Below are positions 34,137 through 50,117 of a stretch of DNA of 64,000 nt, in pieces. The DNA comes from Panaeolus papilionaceus (Eukaryota; Basidiomycota; Agaricomycetes; Agaricales). A program made the position numbers and the translations under genes. The stretch spans positions 558,001 through 622,000 of the forward strand of contig JADNRZ010000018.1 of NCBI GenBank assembly GCA_015501605.1. The letters are read 5' to 3'. Under the pieces are notes generated by a model. It saw nothing but the letters and a program-made list of their open reading frames with translations. It had not been told where the DNA came from and did no database searches. Position 1 is the first letter of the stretch; each line of letters starts with the position of its first letter.

Positions 34137-37100
34137 ATGTCCGTCCCACTCTCGTTTCTGGACGCGGCTGCTTTGCCGAAAGACACCTCGCTGGGCCAGC
34201 ATTTCGGACAAAGCATCTCACAATCATCTATTGGATCCCTTCTCGACTGCCTCTCTTCTACTGATCTTTCGGCTATCTACTCGCCAGATGTTACGCGACC
34301 TCCTCTTCTTCACAAAGACCTACAAAACTTCGTTTCGAATTTTACACTCCCACATGCACCCCATCGAAAACCCCTGGCCAGAAATGACCGCGTCATGGTC
34401 GTTCTCCCAGCAGGGCCAGAAAATGCCGTTGCCCTCCTCGCATTGAGCACCTATCACTCATGTGCTCCCGTCAATGCGAGCTGCACCCCAGCTGAGCTGA
34501 AGGACGACGCGACGCGACTACATGCAAAGGCCATCATCACCACCAAGGACATCGCAAAAAACCTTGATGCCAAGCTCCTCCAGGACGAGATCGGGTGCGA
34601 GGTTATCTACCTCCAGCCTAGGGATGCTGGGCCCGCCGGTCTATTCGACTTATCGGTAATGGGAGCCCCAGACGCGATTCTACCGGAGGAACCTCGTGAG
34701 CCGCATGGGCTCGACGACATTTCGCTCATTCTCCATACATCGGGGACAAGTGGCAAGAAAAAAGTAGTTCGGTATTCGCTCCGAACACTATTAGTAGGCA
34801 CTTGGTGTGTTGTTCATTCTTGGAATCTCCAAGCCACCGATATCAACCGTACGTGGCCTTTTATGCTTCCGCTCCGTAGATGACAAGACGGACTCGTTCT
34901 AATTTAAACGGCTGTGCAGTCAATATGATGCCGCTTTTCCACGTTGGGGGGATAGTGCGGAATTTGCTTGCTCCAGTGCTTTCAGGCGGTAGCTCGATCA
35001 TGTGTCCTGGCTTCGATCCACACAGTTTCTGGAGTCTCGCCACTCAGCTCAAGGCCACATGGTAGACATTCATTTCTTTCGACCTCTCGAGCAGGCCCAA
35101 GGCTAACTAACATATTTTCTTCCTTTCACAGGTACTACGCCGCACCCACAGTCCACCATGCTATTCTGTCGGCTAGGAAGGATGCCAAACTTTTTGACGT
35201 AAAGCACCATATTCGGATGATCTGCAACGCAGCCGGTGGACTTCTCCCATCGCTCGCTTTGGAACTGCAAGAGACCTTTGGGTCGGTCATTCTGCCGTCC
35301 TATGGTATGACCGAGTAAGTAGAGTATTATGACTCTTATCTTCTCGTACTAAACCTCTCTATTTTCAAGATGCATGCCCATTGCAACACCATTGCAAGAC
35401 TACAAGCTCGATCGTCCAGGCTGCTCAGGGATTGCCTGTGGACCATATCTCTCTATTCGTAATCCCAATGACATAGAGGACGCCTTACCCGCCGGGAAGT
35501 CTGGCTCTGTTTGCGTTCGTGGACTGCCCGCCTTTGAGGGATATGAAGTATCACCCGACCTGAGTGTGCCTTTGGACACATCTGCATTTTCAAGCGAGGG
35601 ATGGTTCGACTCGGGTGACGTGGGATACATGGATGAAGACGGGTAAGGCGCAATTCTCAAGTGTCTCATATCCTTCCCTAACGCCATAACCATGCAGGTA
35701 CCTGTATATCACCGGGAGATCTAAAGAAATCATCAATAAAGGGGGAGAAGTGATCTCGCCCTTTGAAGTTGAAGAAGCTGTCATCACTGCAGCTAAACAT
35801 CTGGTCAAGGTCAGATTACATCGAACGCCACATTGACAATTGGGGTAGTGACTAACTGTATCTAACAGAATACGTTAGCCTTTTCAGTCGACCACGATGT
35901 GTTGCAAGAGGCCATAGGCCTTGCTATAGTTCCGAACCCAGCTCGGCCAAGAATCAGTCTTCAGCAACTGCATGACTTATTGAAGTATGTTGAATTGGCT
36001 CTTCCTTTGAAAACGGTTAATAATGACGGCGATAAAGAGGGCATTTACATCCATCGAAGTGGCCCTTTGTCATCATCTATATGGACGACATACCTAAAAA
36101 TAGGTACGCCTGAATTTTTATGACAGCCTGTGTTTTGTTGTTAATCGGGATCATGATCAACAGTGCTGGGAAACCATTACGAATCGGGTTGTCTAGGCGC
36201 TTAGGGTTGGGCAAGCTCTCGGATGAGGTCCCTGTGCTTCAACGTCATTACGAAGCGCAACTACCAGCCGATGCGTCATCCCTCTCGGTTCCCATTCCGT
36301 GCTCCAGAGTTGCTTTCAACGCTAACGCTATTGTTGATGCCCTGGCTTCTATCAACCACATTCAGGAAATCGCCCTTCGGCCTAAGGCCGATGGCGGTGT
36401 CGATGCGTTCGTCTCCGTTTCGTCAAGGACCCTCGATGTAGCCAGTATAACCTCGTCGCTCTCATCCGTTCTTCCAGGGTATTGTCTACCACACCGCATC
36501 CTCCTCTTACACGATTCACTGCGCTATACGCAAACTGGGGAATATGATTTTGAAGGGATGGAAGCCACCTTGGCCCAGCATTCGTCGAATCAAATGACAA
36601 AATGCCAGCTTATAACTCGGGACATTATCAGCGACCTCCTCAATCTCGATGCATCTCACGTCTCAGTCGACTCGGACTTTTTCCTTCTGGGAGGAAACTC
36701 TTTGCTACTAGGAAAATTGGCCTACCATATACGAAAACAAGCGGGTGTCAATATCGCCATCGCCGAGCTATTTACAGATAGCAGTGTGGGTGGTATCGCA
36801 AGGCTGTTGGGCGACAAAGGACAAGAGTTGGCAGACTCAAAGGAGGACATTGACTACAAATCGGATACGCAGTCGAAGGCCAACTCGGCAACTCCCATGT
36901 CGTCGACTACTGCATTCTCTTTGGATTATGACTTCGAACGTGACGTTGAATTTGGCCCGCCCAGGCGTCATCGTGGATCGGAGCACCCACTCTCTTTAAT
37001 CGTTCAGGCATTCCCCTTTGTCTTCTTTTACCCGTTTAAGAGCGCATTAACATGTAAGCTTCCCGTCGTTTCCTGGTGCTTTTCCCCTTTCTTTTGCTGA

Positions 37101-40038
37101 CTGACCGGTATCTAGGGTCTATCATGCTTTTCATGCTATCGTACTTAGCCCATCTCACTACAGGAAGCTACTGGGATAGGATGATAGCCCTAATGACTTC
37201 CATCTTTATTGCCCGACTTACGGTTCGAGTGATGTGCCCCATTGGCGCCATTCTGTTCAAATGGGTCATCATCGGTCGCTACAAGCCTGGTACCTATCAA
37301 ACGTAGGTCATAACGTGAAATCATCCAAGTTCTGTGACTCAACAGTGTCTCATTCAGCTGGTCGATTTACTATCTACGATGGTGGCTCTCAAATCAAGCC
37401 TTAAGGTGAATTCTCTTCTTTACACCAATTTTTAAAAAAAATAAAGCTTAATTCATTGTTGTAGATGTGCTGGTCGCGGTATCTTTGCCTCGCATCCTGC
37501 GCTGGTGAAACTATATTATCGTCTGCTTGGTGCAAAAATAGGGAAGGATGTTTATATCGACGACAGAAGCAAGTTGTATGAGGTGGACTTACTCACACTT
37601 GAGGATGGCTGCCACATTGATGCGCCAGTTCTTCGGGGGTTCACAGTGGAGAGAGAAGGCTATATCCGCTTGGCGCCCATAACCATCGGCCAACGAGCAT
37701 TTGTCAACGCATACACTTTCATCTCCCCAGGCGCTACGATTAAAAGTGGAACTGTGTATGGTCCTCATGCATCCTCCTTCGATAAACCTTCGCCCAAGTC
37801 GTTCGCCGCGTACAGTCGTACTCTCACCCTCGAACCACATTTGCTGCTGAAGGTCTTTGTTGCATGGCCCATCATCCTCCTTGTGCTATTTATATCATGT
37901 TAGTGACATTTCACTGTTTTGCAGCTTTTTGCTGACTCCTGTTCCCGTTAGATATACCTTGGGCAGCAGCACTCTTTGCCATGATTCATGATGTTCAGAT
38001 TGCACGGGCTGGCCTAAACGATCTGGAAATAGTGATTACCTGGTTTTCCTCTGGAGATCGGGTGGCTTTCCACGCCGTATCTCGTGTCGTTCGCTCCCTT
38101 TTCCGACCATTGATTCAAGTGGCCCTCGGGATATTGGTCAAGAGGATGCTTGGACTCAACAAGGAAGAGCCCTGCTCACATTCTAAGCGAACTGTCCTGA
38201 GGCGCTACATCAATTCCCACTTGCTGTCACAAGACGCGCTGAAAGAGGTCTTTTCCATCCTCGGTACCCATTATGAAGTTGTCTCGGTACGTAAAAATTA
38301 TAATCACTTGCGCTGTGGCTCACTATTCTTCCAGATGGTTTACCGTGCCATGGGTGCTAAAATAGGCAAACACGTCTACTGGCCAGGGTCTGGGATATAT
38401 TGCCCTGATCCCGAATTGCTCGAAATCGGAGATAATGTTGTGTTTGGTTCGCGTTCATTCCTGTTCACTTCAGATCGACTGGGCTCCGGTAAAATCGTCA
38501 TTGAAGATGGAGGTGAGTTGCATCTATTGTCGAGTAAATTCTTACACTGACGTCTGGATACTAGCTATGATCGCTGATCGTGTCGTGCTTTTACCCGGCT
38601 CGCGAGTTGGCAAGCGTACAGTGATGGGTTCTGGGGCACTAGGCAAACGACATGGGACCTACGAGGCCGGGTCAACTTGGCTAGGCAATGGTGCGTTTTC
38701 TGACACAATCACATGGTCTTGGTGCTAATTTTACGTATGCATTTATTAGAACACGGCGAGGCTGTCTGTTTAGGTCGTGGGTCTAAAGAAAGTGCAGACG
38801 CGGACACTACAACCCCTTTCGCTCGAGCGTTCTACCAGGGCAAAGCTAACTACTTTGTTTATCCGTATTGGATGGTGCTTATCTTGGGCATTCTGGTCAC
38901 GGCACTATCAGCAGCATATTGGTCTATTAGCGCCGTCGCAGCAGCCCAATTGCTACGTCAACTTCTGATCCACTATAACCGCCGTGTGCTCTTCCACCCC
39001 AGTTGGTATCGTCTTGGTATACTCTATGGTTTCATTGCAGGATGCTTCGTTGTCGTCCTCAATATTCAGGGCTTGCTCGCTATGGCCTGGGTCATTATCA
39101 TGAAATGGATTGTCATCGGACACCGGAAAGAGGGGAGATACGATTGGGACCAGAGCAGCTATTGCCAACGGTGGCAGCTTCACCTTGTACTTTCCAGATT
39201 CCTGCACAAGGGCTTCGGTAATGGTGGTGTGATGGCACCTCTGACGGGTAGCGCATATGTAGTGTGGTTCTATCGTGCTCTTGGTTCTAAGATTGGAGAG
39301 AACTGCGCGATATGGGCAGGAGGCAAAGCTGGCTTAATGACGGAAGCTGATTTGGTAGAGGTGATTATTTCAAACTCCTCCCTAGGCTGCAATGATGCTT
39401 ACTCTGATTTAGATCGGAGACGAAGTCAACTTAGACGACTGCTCTGTTGTGGCTCATCTAAACTCTCGAGGACATTTCTCTCTAAACCGTCTAAAAATTG
39501 GTCATGGGTACGTCGTACTTTCTAACCTTACCATTCCGTTTTTTAAAACTCAGCAAACTTGCAGGTCTGCGATGCGCATGGGTTCAAGGCTACTTTCTGG
39601 GGCATCAATGGAGGACAACAGCATGCTCTGCGAACACACGCTCTTGACATCGGGGGATGTGGCAGATTCAGGAGAAACATACGCTGGATGGCCTGCTAAA
39701 CAGATACAGCACGAAAGCCCGAAGAGCATGCCGGATTCTGATACATCCTCCTCACCATCGTTGACATGCCCTATTTGTCGTGGCTTCCCTAGAGAAAGCA
39801 CGGTCACAGAATGTGGCCATCTGTTCTGTCATGGGTAGGTTTCCCTCAACGTTCTAACCTTGCAAACGCTGACCGCCATCACTTGAACAGATGTATCTCT
39901 GACATTGCATCACGGCGAGGTTACTGTCCGGTCTGCTTCGAATCCTGCACACCTCGACAACTCCGAAAAGTGCATCTGTCTTTCATTGCCGGGTCCCCCA
40001 GCTTGCCAGCGCTTTCTCGACAAACAACGCTAAGCTGA
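34137..40038 (+). CDS. NRPS-like adenylation-carrier enzyme with Pls-type membrane/beta-helix region and C-terminal RING finger (copy 2)
   Basis: Same 17-exon structure as copy 1 with every intron in the same place (34137-34848, 34920-35061, 35132-35314, 35370-35642, 35698-35809, 35869-35984, 36038-36103, 36164-37053, 37116-37302, 37346-37405, 37465-37898, 37952-38512, 38565-38690, 38750-39360, 39413-39507, 39565-39834, 39891-40038), giving 1661 residues. The ATP loop, YGMTE, the terminal NSAGKPLR lysine, the carrier LGGNS serine (714), the membrane segments and the eight RING ligands are all kept. Exon 14 lacks one codon relative to copy 1. The last exon diverges, with a tail ending in LSRQTTLS instead of HTPDKQH. 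Many differences are synonymous or conservative, and no frame is broken, which argues for continued selection. Membrane topology probably leaves the adenylation, carrier and RING domains on the cytosolic side (inference). Confidence 0.92.
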
Positions 40039-40411
40039 AACGTCAGTGAAACGAATACACCATCAAATACTTATACCCCGAAACTCAGCTCATCAACCAT
40101 TACGCATCAGCATAAGCATCATCACCAAGCACGGTAGCGTCAGCTAGCCTAGAAAAAAAGGGGCGCAGTAATCTTTTTGCACCGCTTACATAGAAGTATT
40201 TAACTAATTACCCTATAATGTACTCGGGAGTAAAACTCTTTGTCTAATTTGTAGAATGAATGAATGAAATCAAAATGACTTCTTGTAATAAGATACTAAT
40301 TTGTGTGAATGCTCTGAGGATGAATTTTTAAAACAGAGTCCAATAAGAGGGGTGGATGGGACGAGGTGGTGTCGAAAAGGGGTTTGAGTTAGGTATGCGT
40401 CAGTCGAGGAA
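40039..40411. other. Convergent 3' flanks of copy 2 and DGAT2
   Basis: Noncoding. Similarity to the 3' flank of copy 1 continues for about 50 bases after the stop (GTGAAAC-AATACA-CATCAAA) and then fades, marking the right edge of the duplicated unit. Confidence 0.6.
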
Positions 40412-42539
40412 TTACTCGATGATGCTGAGTTCCCTAACGCGGGTTTTAGCAAAGGTATCTTTGTAGGTATTCCAGATGCTGCAAGATGGTGTTGATGAAT
40501 AAGATGGTCTACGTTGATATATGAGATGATGGGCTAACCGTTCTAGCTCTTCGATATAGAGCTTCTGGATTTTCATGACCTCTTCCAACGTCGGCTTGTC
40601 AGACTGAGTAACGTGGATAGGCCTTCCGACTAGAGAAAACAAGTCAGGTAGAACCAACCTCGAGGACAAGGGTATAACTCTACTCACTGACTGCAATAAT
40701 TTGCTTGCGATATGGCATCAAACCCATGTTATCTGAGAATAAATTCAGCTGCAGAGTCCTTCCATCCGAGAAAATTTAAACGACTATGACGTACAATTCA
40801 ACAACCCTCTACCATGGAAAAATGGTAATGTGAACCCAAATATCGATTGAAACTTTCTTTGGAAGTTGTAAACCAGAGTTCCCTTTTCATTGGGCATTTG
40901 TTGGTAAATCTAAGCGAAAAAAACAGAATGTCATGATGGTTAGTTACGTAGTTAGATTTCAATTGAGACAGAGGGCGCATAAAAGCCGGGGTAAGAGAAA
41001 ATGGCGCACGTCGTTTTCACCAAACGAAAATACAGGGACCAAGTCGGCTCTAGAGCGGGTATAAGAAAAATGCCAACGTCAGCCAAACGACAAAAAGCAA
41101 AAACGCAAAAAATTCAAATCGACGTACCCATGCTGAATGGCGAGTTTAATGAACCCGAGTCTATGAATAACACTACGTCAGCATCAAGCGTAACCTTTTT
41201 GCCGAGCAAGCGTATAAAGGAGGTCTATGTAACTCACCTCTTTCGGAGTGTCAGATCAGCAGTCCCCGGATGTGCACTCAAAGACTCTGCAGCGCCTCCA
41301 ACGACAATCGTAATGGCAGACCCAGGTCCTGCCTTGAGAATGTTCGAGCACGACTGTTTGCTTACGCTACATACGCCTAGTGCTAGAAGGACGTCCCGAT
41401 AAAAGGGCATCTGGAAGTTGGTCGTCAATGTTAATAGATGGGGCACAATTCCTGGAAACGCCTGAGAGAACCCCGTTGCTGCATGGCGCAAAAATAAGAG
41501 ATGTGTAAATCAGGAGATAGTGAGTATGGCGTACCTTCTGTGGCGAATGTCGCGAGTGCTCCCCTACACGAGAACAATGAGCACAGAGCATGTGGTAGAG
41601 AACTGAGCAGATAACGAACATTCCAATGATACCTGAAGCCCAGAAATCGTCAGAAAGTCTTATCTGAGGCTAAGCAAATGTTAAACTCACCATGTGGATG
41701 GTACCCAAACACATAAGGTCGGTCTGCAGGCAGATCTGCCTCCTGTGTTCAACCGTCAGCACCATATCTCTCAAAAATACAAGATAAGGAAGTAAACAAC
41801 CTTCAAGAACCTGTTAAAAAACGAACAATAAACATAAGTGAATACTCCAGCTGAACACGCCAATTTGAGACTCACGAAGCAGGATAATACGCCGCAAAGT
41901 ACTTCCAGAATATCGATTCCCGCCACCACTTTAGCCTCCTTCCTCCCCTCTCAGGCGCCTGATCAATGAATCTCGCCCAGAAGTAATAAACGCCCAACAC
42001 TGGCCAGAGAGGCGGAATGGATCTGTCCACATCAATTCAGAATCAATGATGTCAGTATGGCAAGTTCTCTGTATTTTAATCTCGGTTCAGATGACACAAA
42101 CTATCCAACCTCGCATTCCACCTGTCCCATTAACCTTTGGCGTGGAGAAATGGGAATCATACAACCAGAAGGTGGAGTAAAAAGGTATAAAGCAGAGAAG
42201 ACAGACTCACAATAGCAGCAACCATGCACAAGTCGTAATGACAATCATCACAGACCACACCGCTACAGCCAACATCTGCAACCTCCTCTTCCGGGGAATC
42301 TGCGCAGGCACAAAGCTATATCGCCAAAGTAAACATCAGGATATCCACAGCCTCGAGAAAGAACCAGTGAATACGTACTTGACGTTTGCATGAAGAGCTG
42401 CGACAGAATTAGGAATGGGGCTCGCAAGCTTGGATAGCCTCTCTCTGAGCGTATTCGCCGACAGTGTCCTCGATTCCTTTGTCAACATAGCAGGTTTAGA
42501 CTGCTTCCCTGTGGATTTTCGTTGTGCAGACGTCGTCAT
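40412..42539 (-). CDS. Diacylglycerol O-acyltransferase, DGAT2 family
   Basis: Fourteen exons close in frame: 42539-42379, 42315-42211, 42022-41876, 41810-41801, 41742-41691, 41632-41620, 41563-41535, 41478-41238, 41160-41128, 41049-41010, 40909-40795, 40732-40688, 40629-40539 and 40478-40412, giving 382 residues. Features: a hydrophobic N-terminal hairpin (LAVAVWSVMIVITTCAWLLLL), the catalytic YHPHG at about 155-159, the conserved FPGIVPHLLTL, VVGGAAESL, HPGTADLTLRKRLGFIKLA, VFSFGEND, FGFTLPFFHGRGLLN, GRPI and a C-terminal TRVRELSIIE. It makes triacylglycerol from diacylglycerol and acyl-CoA in the ER and on lipid droplets. Two micro-exons of 10 and 13 bases are required to keep FLK and IIGM. 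The fit to the family across every junction supports them. Confidence 0.92.
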
Positions 42540-43028
42540 TGGTGGTTTGAATGATGCAAAGAGTCGGGATTGCGTGGATGAAGATGCAAGAGGTGTTGAA
42601 TGGCAGCTAATGACAAGTTTGCCGCAACAGTTTAATGAATGATATGAATGTTTGAAATTGGATTGTTTTAAGGATAGTTTCAATGTTCAAGGTGGCTAAT
42701 ACAAGGGTGGAATTGAAGGTTAAACTGTTCTAACAAGACGGTGGTGGAGGAAAAAGATTCCGTTGATTCCATTTGCCGAGACCGGATTCAGAGATTCATA
42801 ACAGGGACGACATCCCTTTCAAAATCCCTTATCCACGTGAATATCACCTACTCCTTCACAATCTCATCTCAATAAAACATGTAAAAATTCATTGCAAGCA
42901 TTCTAAATTTATTCACTGGTTGTGCAATTGACTATGACTATGAGAAACAAGGAGAAATTATGACTACAAAGTAAGGGCCATGATAAAGAAAACAGAACAA
43001 GATAAGAGATCATTCGGTGTCCACACTT
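42540..43028. other. Spacer between DGAT2 start and CDC48 end
   Basis: Noncoding. It contains the DGAT2 promoter side and the CDC48 3' UTR. Confidence 0.6.
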
Positions 43029-46045
<3,017 letters not shown>

Positions 46046-46294
46046 TGTAGATTATAAAATTGGGGGTAGGATGTGTATGAAAGAGTACGAGCAAGAGCTC
46101 TTGAATTTAAAGGAAAGGGAAAAGGATGGACGCGCGTCCTTTCTTTACTGTGGGGACTTCCGACTCATCATTGGGTCACACAACATGGACAAACTCATTT
46201 ACACACACACGTGGCCACGCTATGTACGACTCTTTCTAACTCATTCCACCATTTTCTAGTCATTATTATTATTCAGATTAATCCGCAAAAAATA
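46046..46294. promoter_or_regulatory. CDC48 promoter region
   Basis: Only 249 bases separate the CDC48 start from the stop of the next minus-strand gene. This short spacer must carry at least the core promoter of CDC48 and the 3' UTR of the cofactor B gene. I see no specific factor site I could defend. Confidence 0.45.
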
Positions 46295-47254
46295 TTACAT
46301 CTCGTCGTCGTCGTCAAAGTTGATCTCCTCTACAGGATAGTCTCCAACTTTAACCTTTTCAGGCTTCACAAACGCTCCATAATTCTGTAAACAGGTGAAG
46401 TAGCGCTTGCCTTGAACCCTAAATAGGATCTTCAATCAGTACTGCACACTGCATGCAATAAAACAACACTTACGACCCATCGTTCTTGCCATAAGGCTCA
46501 TCATACTCTACACCAACCCATATACCTTTGCTGAAGGAGGTCTCTCCAACGAAGCGAACTGTACCCCGCTTACTCAGGCCCGGTTCAGTTGACTCGACTT
46601 CGCAGCGCGATTCTACTGGAATATCAACGACCCTCGGAGAAGATTCCTCAGCCGACTCCTGTTTTTCAGCAAACCTTCCAACTTTATGCCTTTGTTTGTA
46701 AGCAAGCACACTATCTGAAAGGAGAAAGAGGCGCAGAGTTGTTATCATTCAACCCTGTGCTGACTTTACGCCGAGGAGATGCACCGCATACCGTTTCGTT
46801 TGGCATATTCTGCCTCTGTTATTTCGAATTTTTCAACTTGAGACACATCAGTCAGTTGGCCTGTAAAGGTAGTTGCGGGGTTTGTGTCGGTGACCTAGTA
46901 TGACAAAATTAAGATTCAACGCGTTGAAAAATGCAATCTGGTGCACACCTTGATTACTTGCCAATCCCGAGCGTCATAGTAGCCGAGAGGTTTGCTATCA
47001 TCGGCCAATTGAGCCACAACATGTTGGCTGGCTTCTGATTCAAGCAATACAAGTGATTGGTTTGAAGCAGGTATTCCAGTGATCACTTCCAGCTTTCCCT
47101 ACACGGTCAAATCCTGAAGAAATAAGCACCATCTCCTATGGCGATGAGGCGCAAAGACGCTGACCTTGAGCTGTTCAATAGTCCAATGAGGATCAATTCG
47201 ACGCTCTGAGTGCGTATCCGGGGAAACAACCCAAATGTTAAGCATTTTCGACAT
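46295..47254 (-). CDS. Tubulin-folding cofactor B (CAP-Gly protein)
   Basis: Five exons (47254-47165, 47098-46949, 46894-46792, 46714-46474, 46418-46295) give 235 residues. The N-terminus is a ubiquitin-like domain ([20 protein letters not shown], with [16 protein letters not shown]). A linker coil follows, and then a C-terminal CAP-Gly domain at about 150-215 with GKNDGSVQGKRYF, the signature that binds EEY/F-like tails. The protein ends in DDDDEM, an acidic tail typical of the family. It binds alpha-tubulin after chaperonin release and works with cofactor E in heterodimer assembly (Alf1/Alp11 in yeasts). Confidence 0.93.
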
Positions 47255-48640
47255 GGTTTAAATGGTATTGCAGATGATTGTAGCTGGTCAAACTGCAGGA
47301 GAACGAAAGCCAATGATCAAAGTTGTCTAATACAATTGATGGCATCTAATCTTATCGTATCAAGGGGCGCGTAGCAGGTGTCCCACGTCCTCGACGCCCT
47401 GCAAAACATTGGATTAACAACAGGCACCTGAGACTTGGATCTCTTTTCATCTCGATATCACTTGCGAGTTGACAGAATTTCTATAGATACATGAATATGC
47501 AGATTTATAATGTACCTAGTAAGTCCACTGACTAGCCGTATTCTAGATTTCTCCTGACAGAACCTTCGAGCGGCCCGTCCATCGAGACACAATTTGGGTG
47601 TTCTTATTGAAACCTCAAGAATTCTCCAATCTGCTCGTAAGATATAAATAGGCATATAAAATGCTGGATCTGAGGCTCGTTGGATTACCATTTTGATGTC
47701 CCCTTTTCTAGTTACACGTCAGATTCCTTCGAGATTGTGCGGAGGGCATGCCATCGGGCCCGAAAACTAGTAATGCCCATTGACGCTCATCGTCGTGCCA
47801 ACACGCCACAGACACGACCAGTGACCATCACCAGCTCACCATTTCCATCAAATTATTTGATGCATGATCTACTACCAGCCCAGAGACGTACATTTTACGC
47901 ATAGATGACCAGGAACACTGATGGAACGCCCAAATGGTGAAAGGCTAAAATCGGGGTACTATGTACGGGGTACTCTCAGTTCACAGGACAGGAAAGTTTT
48001 GCAGAGTTTAGAAAAAACGACTATCGAGATAGCGAGTCACAAGATAAGCTATTGAAAGCCGATTAGGACCTTAAAGTTCAAAGAAACGCCGCGAGCAATT
48101 CGGAATGTGCCTCACAAGAAATTTCTCGTGAAAATGCGAACGACGAATCACATACTTAAGTACAGAAATATCGTCATCGCCCGAGGCAGCGGGTCCAAGA
48201 GCAATAGAAATCCAGAAAAAGCCATCCATTCGGGGGCTCACAAGGCAAGGCACTTACTCCAAGGTACTCAATGTACAACCCGCACGATAAATGTTTCTAG
48301 CTCAGAGTCAGAGCCAAATCTCGCACTGAGGTAATTGATCATGAAGAAATCGTAAAATAAAGCAATGCTATTGAAGTGACAGCGTTCCAAATGAATGACA
48401 CCAGTATGATACCCAAACTCCAATAAGAATACGGTATAAACAAGGGATCCAAGTGTTCGAAACAGTGGGCTATATGCCACTCTGGGGAGTAATGTACAAG
48501 GGGGAATAGGGTGTGGGTGGGTGAGGGGTTCGAAGATTCAAATTTATATACAAGGGTATCGTACAAAAATACATCTCAATGCAAATCAAAGCAAGTCAGC
48601 TTGAATGTTAAACGCCACAATCGTACACATTGTCGGGGTT
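47255..48640. other. Intergenic, no gene seen
   Basis: About 1.4 kb containing the cofactor B promoter and the 3' end of the lipase transcription unit. Open frames are short and have no domain character. Confidence 0.55.
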
Positions 48641-50117
48641 TTACTTCTTGCCACCGCCATCGCAGCCGAGTGTGATGCCATTGTAAGGACCTATTCGATT
48701 TAAAGCAAAAAACCCGGTCAGCAACAGTGTATAGCACGGATGTCAAGATATTCACTAACCATCGTGGTCTTTGGCATCACCCACAAGGATGTTGGGAACG
48801 GTACCAATTGTGCATTGTGAATTAGTGTTGTCTTGGCCTGCAGGTTTTTGGTGAGCGTTATAGTCAAGATACCGGTGAACAGGAATTTTTTTCTAACCTG
48901 GGCAGGAGACCCATGACCCAGAAGTGGTAATGTGAATTTCACCCTCGCTGTGAGCGTAGGACAAGAACCTTCCGGGGAGGATGGGGACGATATCCTTCCT
49001 AAAAATTGGAATGTATAGTCAGAACCTGTGAAGGAGGCCCAACGATAATTAAAAAAAGCCCACCTGTTGTTAATGCGAACCATCTCAGCACGGGCGTTAA
49101 CGAAGTTGACGAATGCCTCGTTTCCGACCTAAGATGAAGAATTTGATATCAACTTCGAACCAGTTAGAGGAAAACTGTATGCTTACTCGAGGAGACCCGA
49201 AGCTGACGGTCTTGATGTTGGCTCCAGAGATGTTGGTAGCGAGTTGAGCGCTAGTAAGGATGGCTAGGGCTCCACCGAGAGACCAGCCAGTAACCGTGAT
49301 CTGAGTGTTGGCGCCATAGGTAGTAAGGCCCTTCCTGACGGCAGCAAGAATGGCGGCGGAGGAACTGACAAGAGAAACAACATCAAAACATGGTCCTCAC
49401 TAATGCACGAACCGAATTATTCTTACCGTTCGTGGGCATCAGCAAAGCCACTGTGAACTTTAGCACTTGAGCTGATACCGGGGAAGATGCTGGTCTTGAG
49501 ACTTTTGAGACCGAAAGCAGCGTTGTTAAGGACTGATAGACTGCAAAGTAAAAGTCAATAACCATGTATGTAACATCGCTTCGATGTAAAAAAGACGGAC
49601 ATCTTGTCTCCATCGGTTCCCTAAAATTTACAAGTCATGTCAGCCATCACCATCATTCTCATAAACGCCGGAAATTTAAACTTGCCTGATGCCCCACAAT
49701 AAGGTTCTATAAAAGGACAAAATGAGGGCTTGAGTAAGAATCACTCGGAGATATCACAGCTTCGACGCACCTTCAATGTGGGGTCGTAACCAACGAACCA
49801 ATACTGTGTTTGTCCGCCATCGCCGCCGTTAGCGATGACCTTGAACCCAGGATTTTTGTCGCAGTTGGCTGGGGGGTACAACAATCACTTCAAAGACGCT
49901 TCGAAAGGAATTGAGATTACTCACTGCCACACGTCCAAGACGCGACCTTCGCGGGCGCACAGTACGCCGCGGAGACGTAGTAGGCGAATGGGTTGTAGGA
50001 GTTGACCTGCGCGGTGGTGAGGGTAGTGATGCCCTGGCGTTTCTCCAGGAGAGGGAAAGCAGTAACTGAGGCCACCGTGGCAAGGATTGAAAGCACGACT
50101 GTGGATGCGCGAACCAT
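48641..50117 (-). CDS. Secreted class 3 lipase (lipase 1)
   Basis: Ten exons (50117-49925, 49868-49771, 49706-49686, 49620-49601, 49540-49427, 49364-49187, 49128-49064, 48998-48898, 48837-48760, 48690-48641) give 305 residues. The N-terminus is a signal peptide (STVVLSILATVASVTAFP) followed by a Kex2-type LLEKRQ processing site. The serine-hydrolase elbow is GWSLGGA. The catalytic Asp lies in NRKDIVPILPG and the His is probably the one in GDAKDHDGPY. This fits fungal class 3 lipases and feruloyl-esterase-like enzymes acting on triacylglycerol or plant esters. The intron after exon 3 has a GC donor (CAG/GCAAGT) and is absent from the paralogue at 56.1 kb. Confidence 0.93.

Noticed and set aside
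48515..48545. Possible tRNA around GGGGTTCGAAG
   Set aside because: No cloverleaf pairing or A box upstream; it is intergenic sequence.
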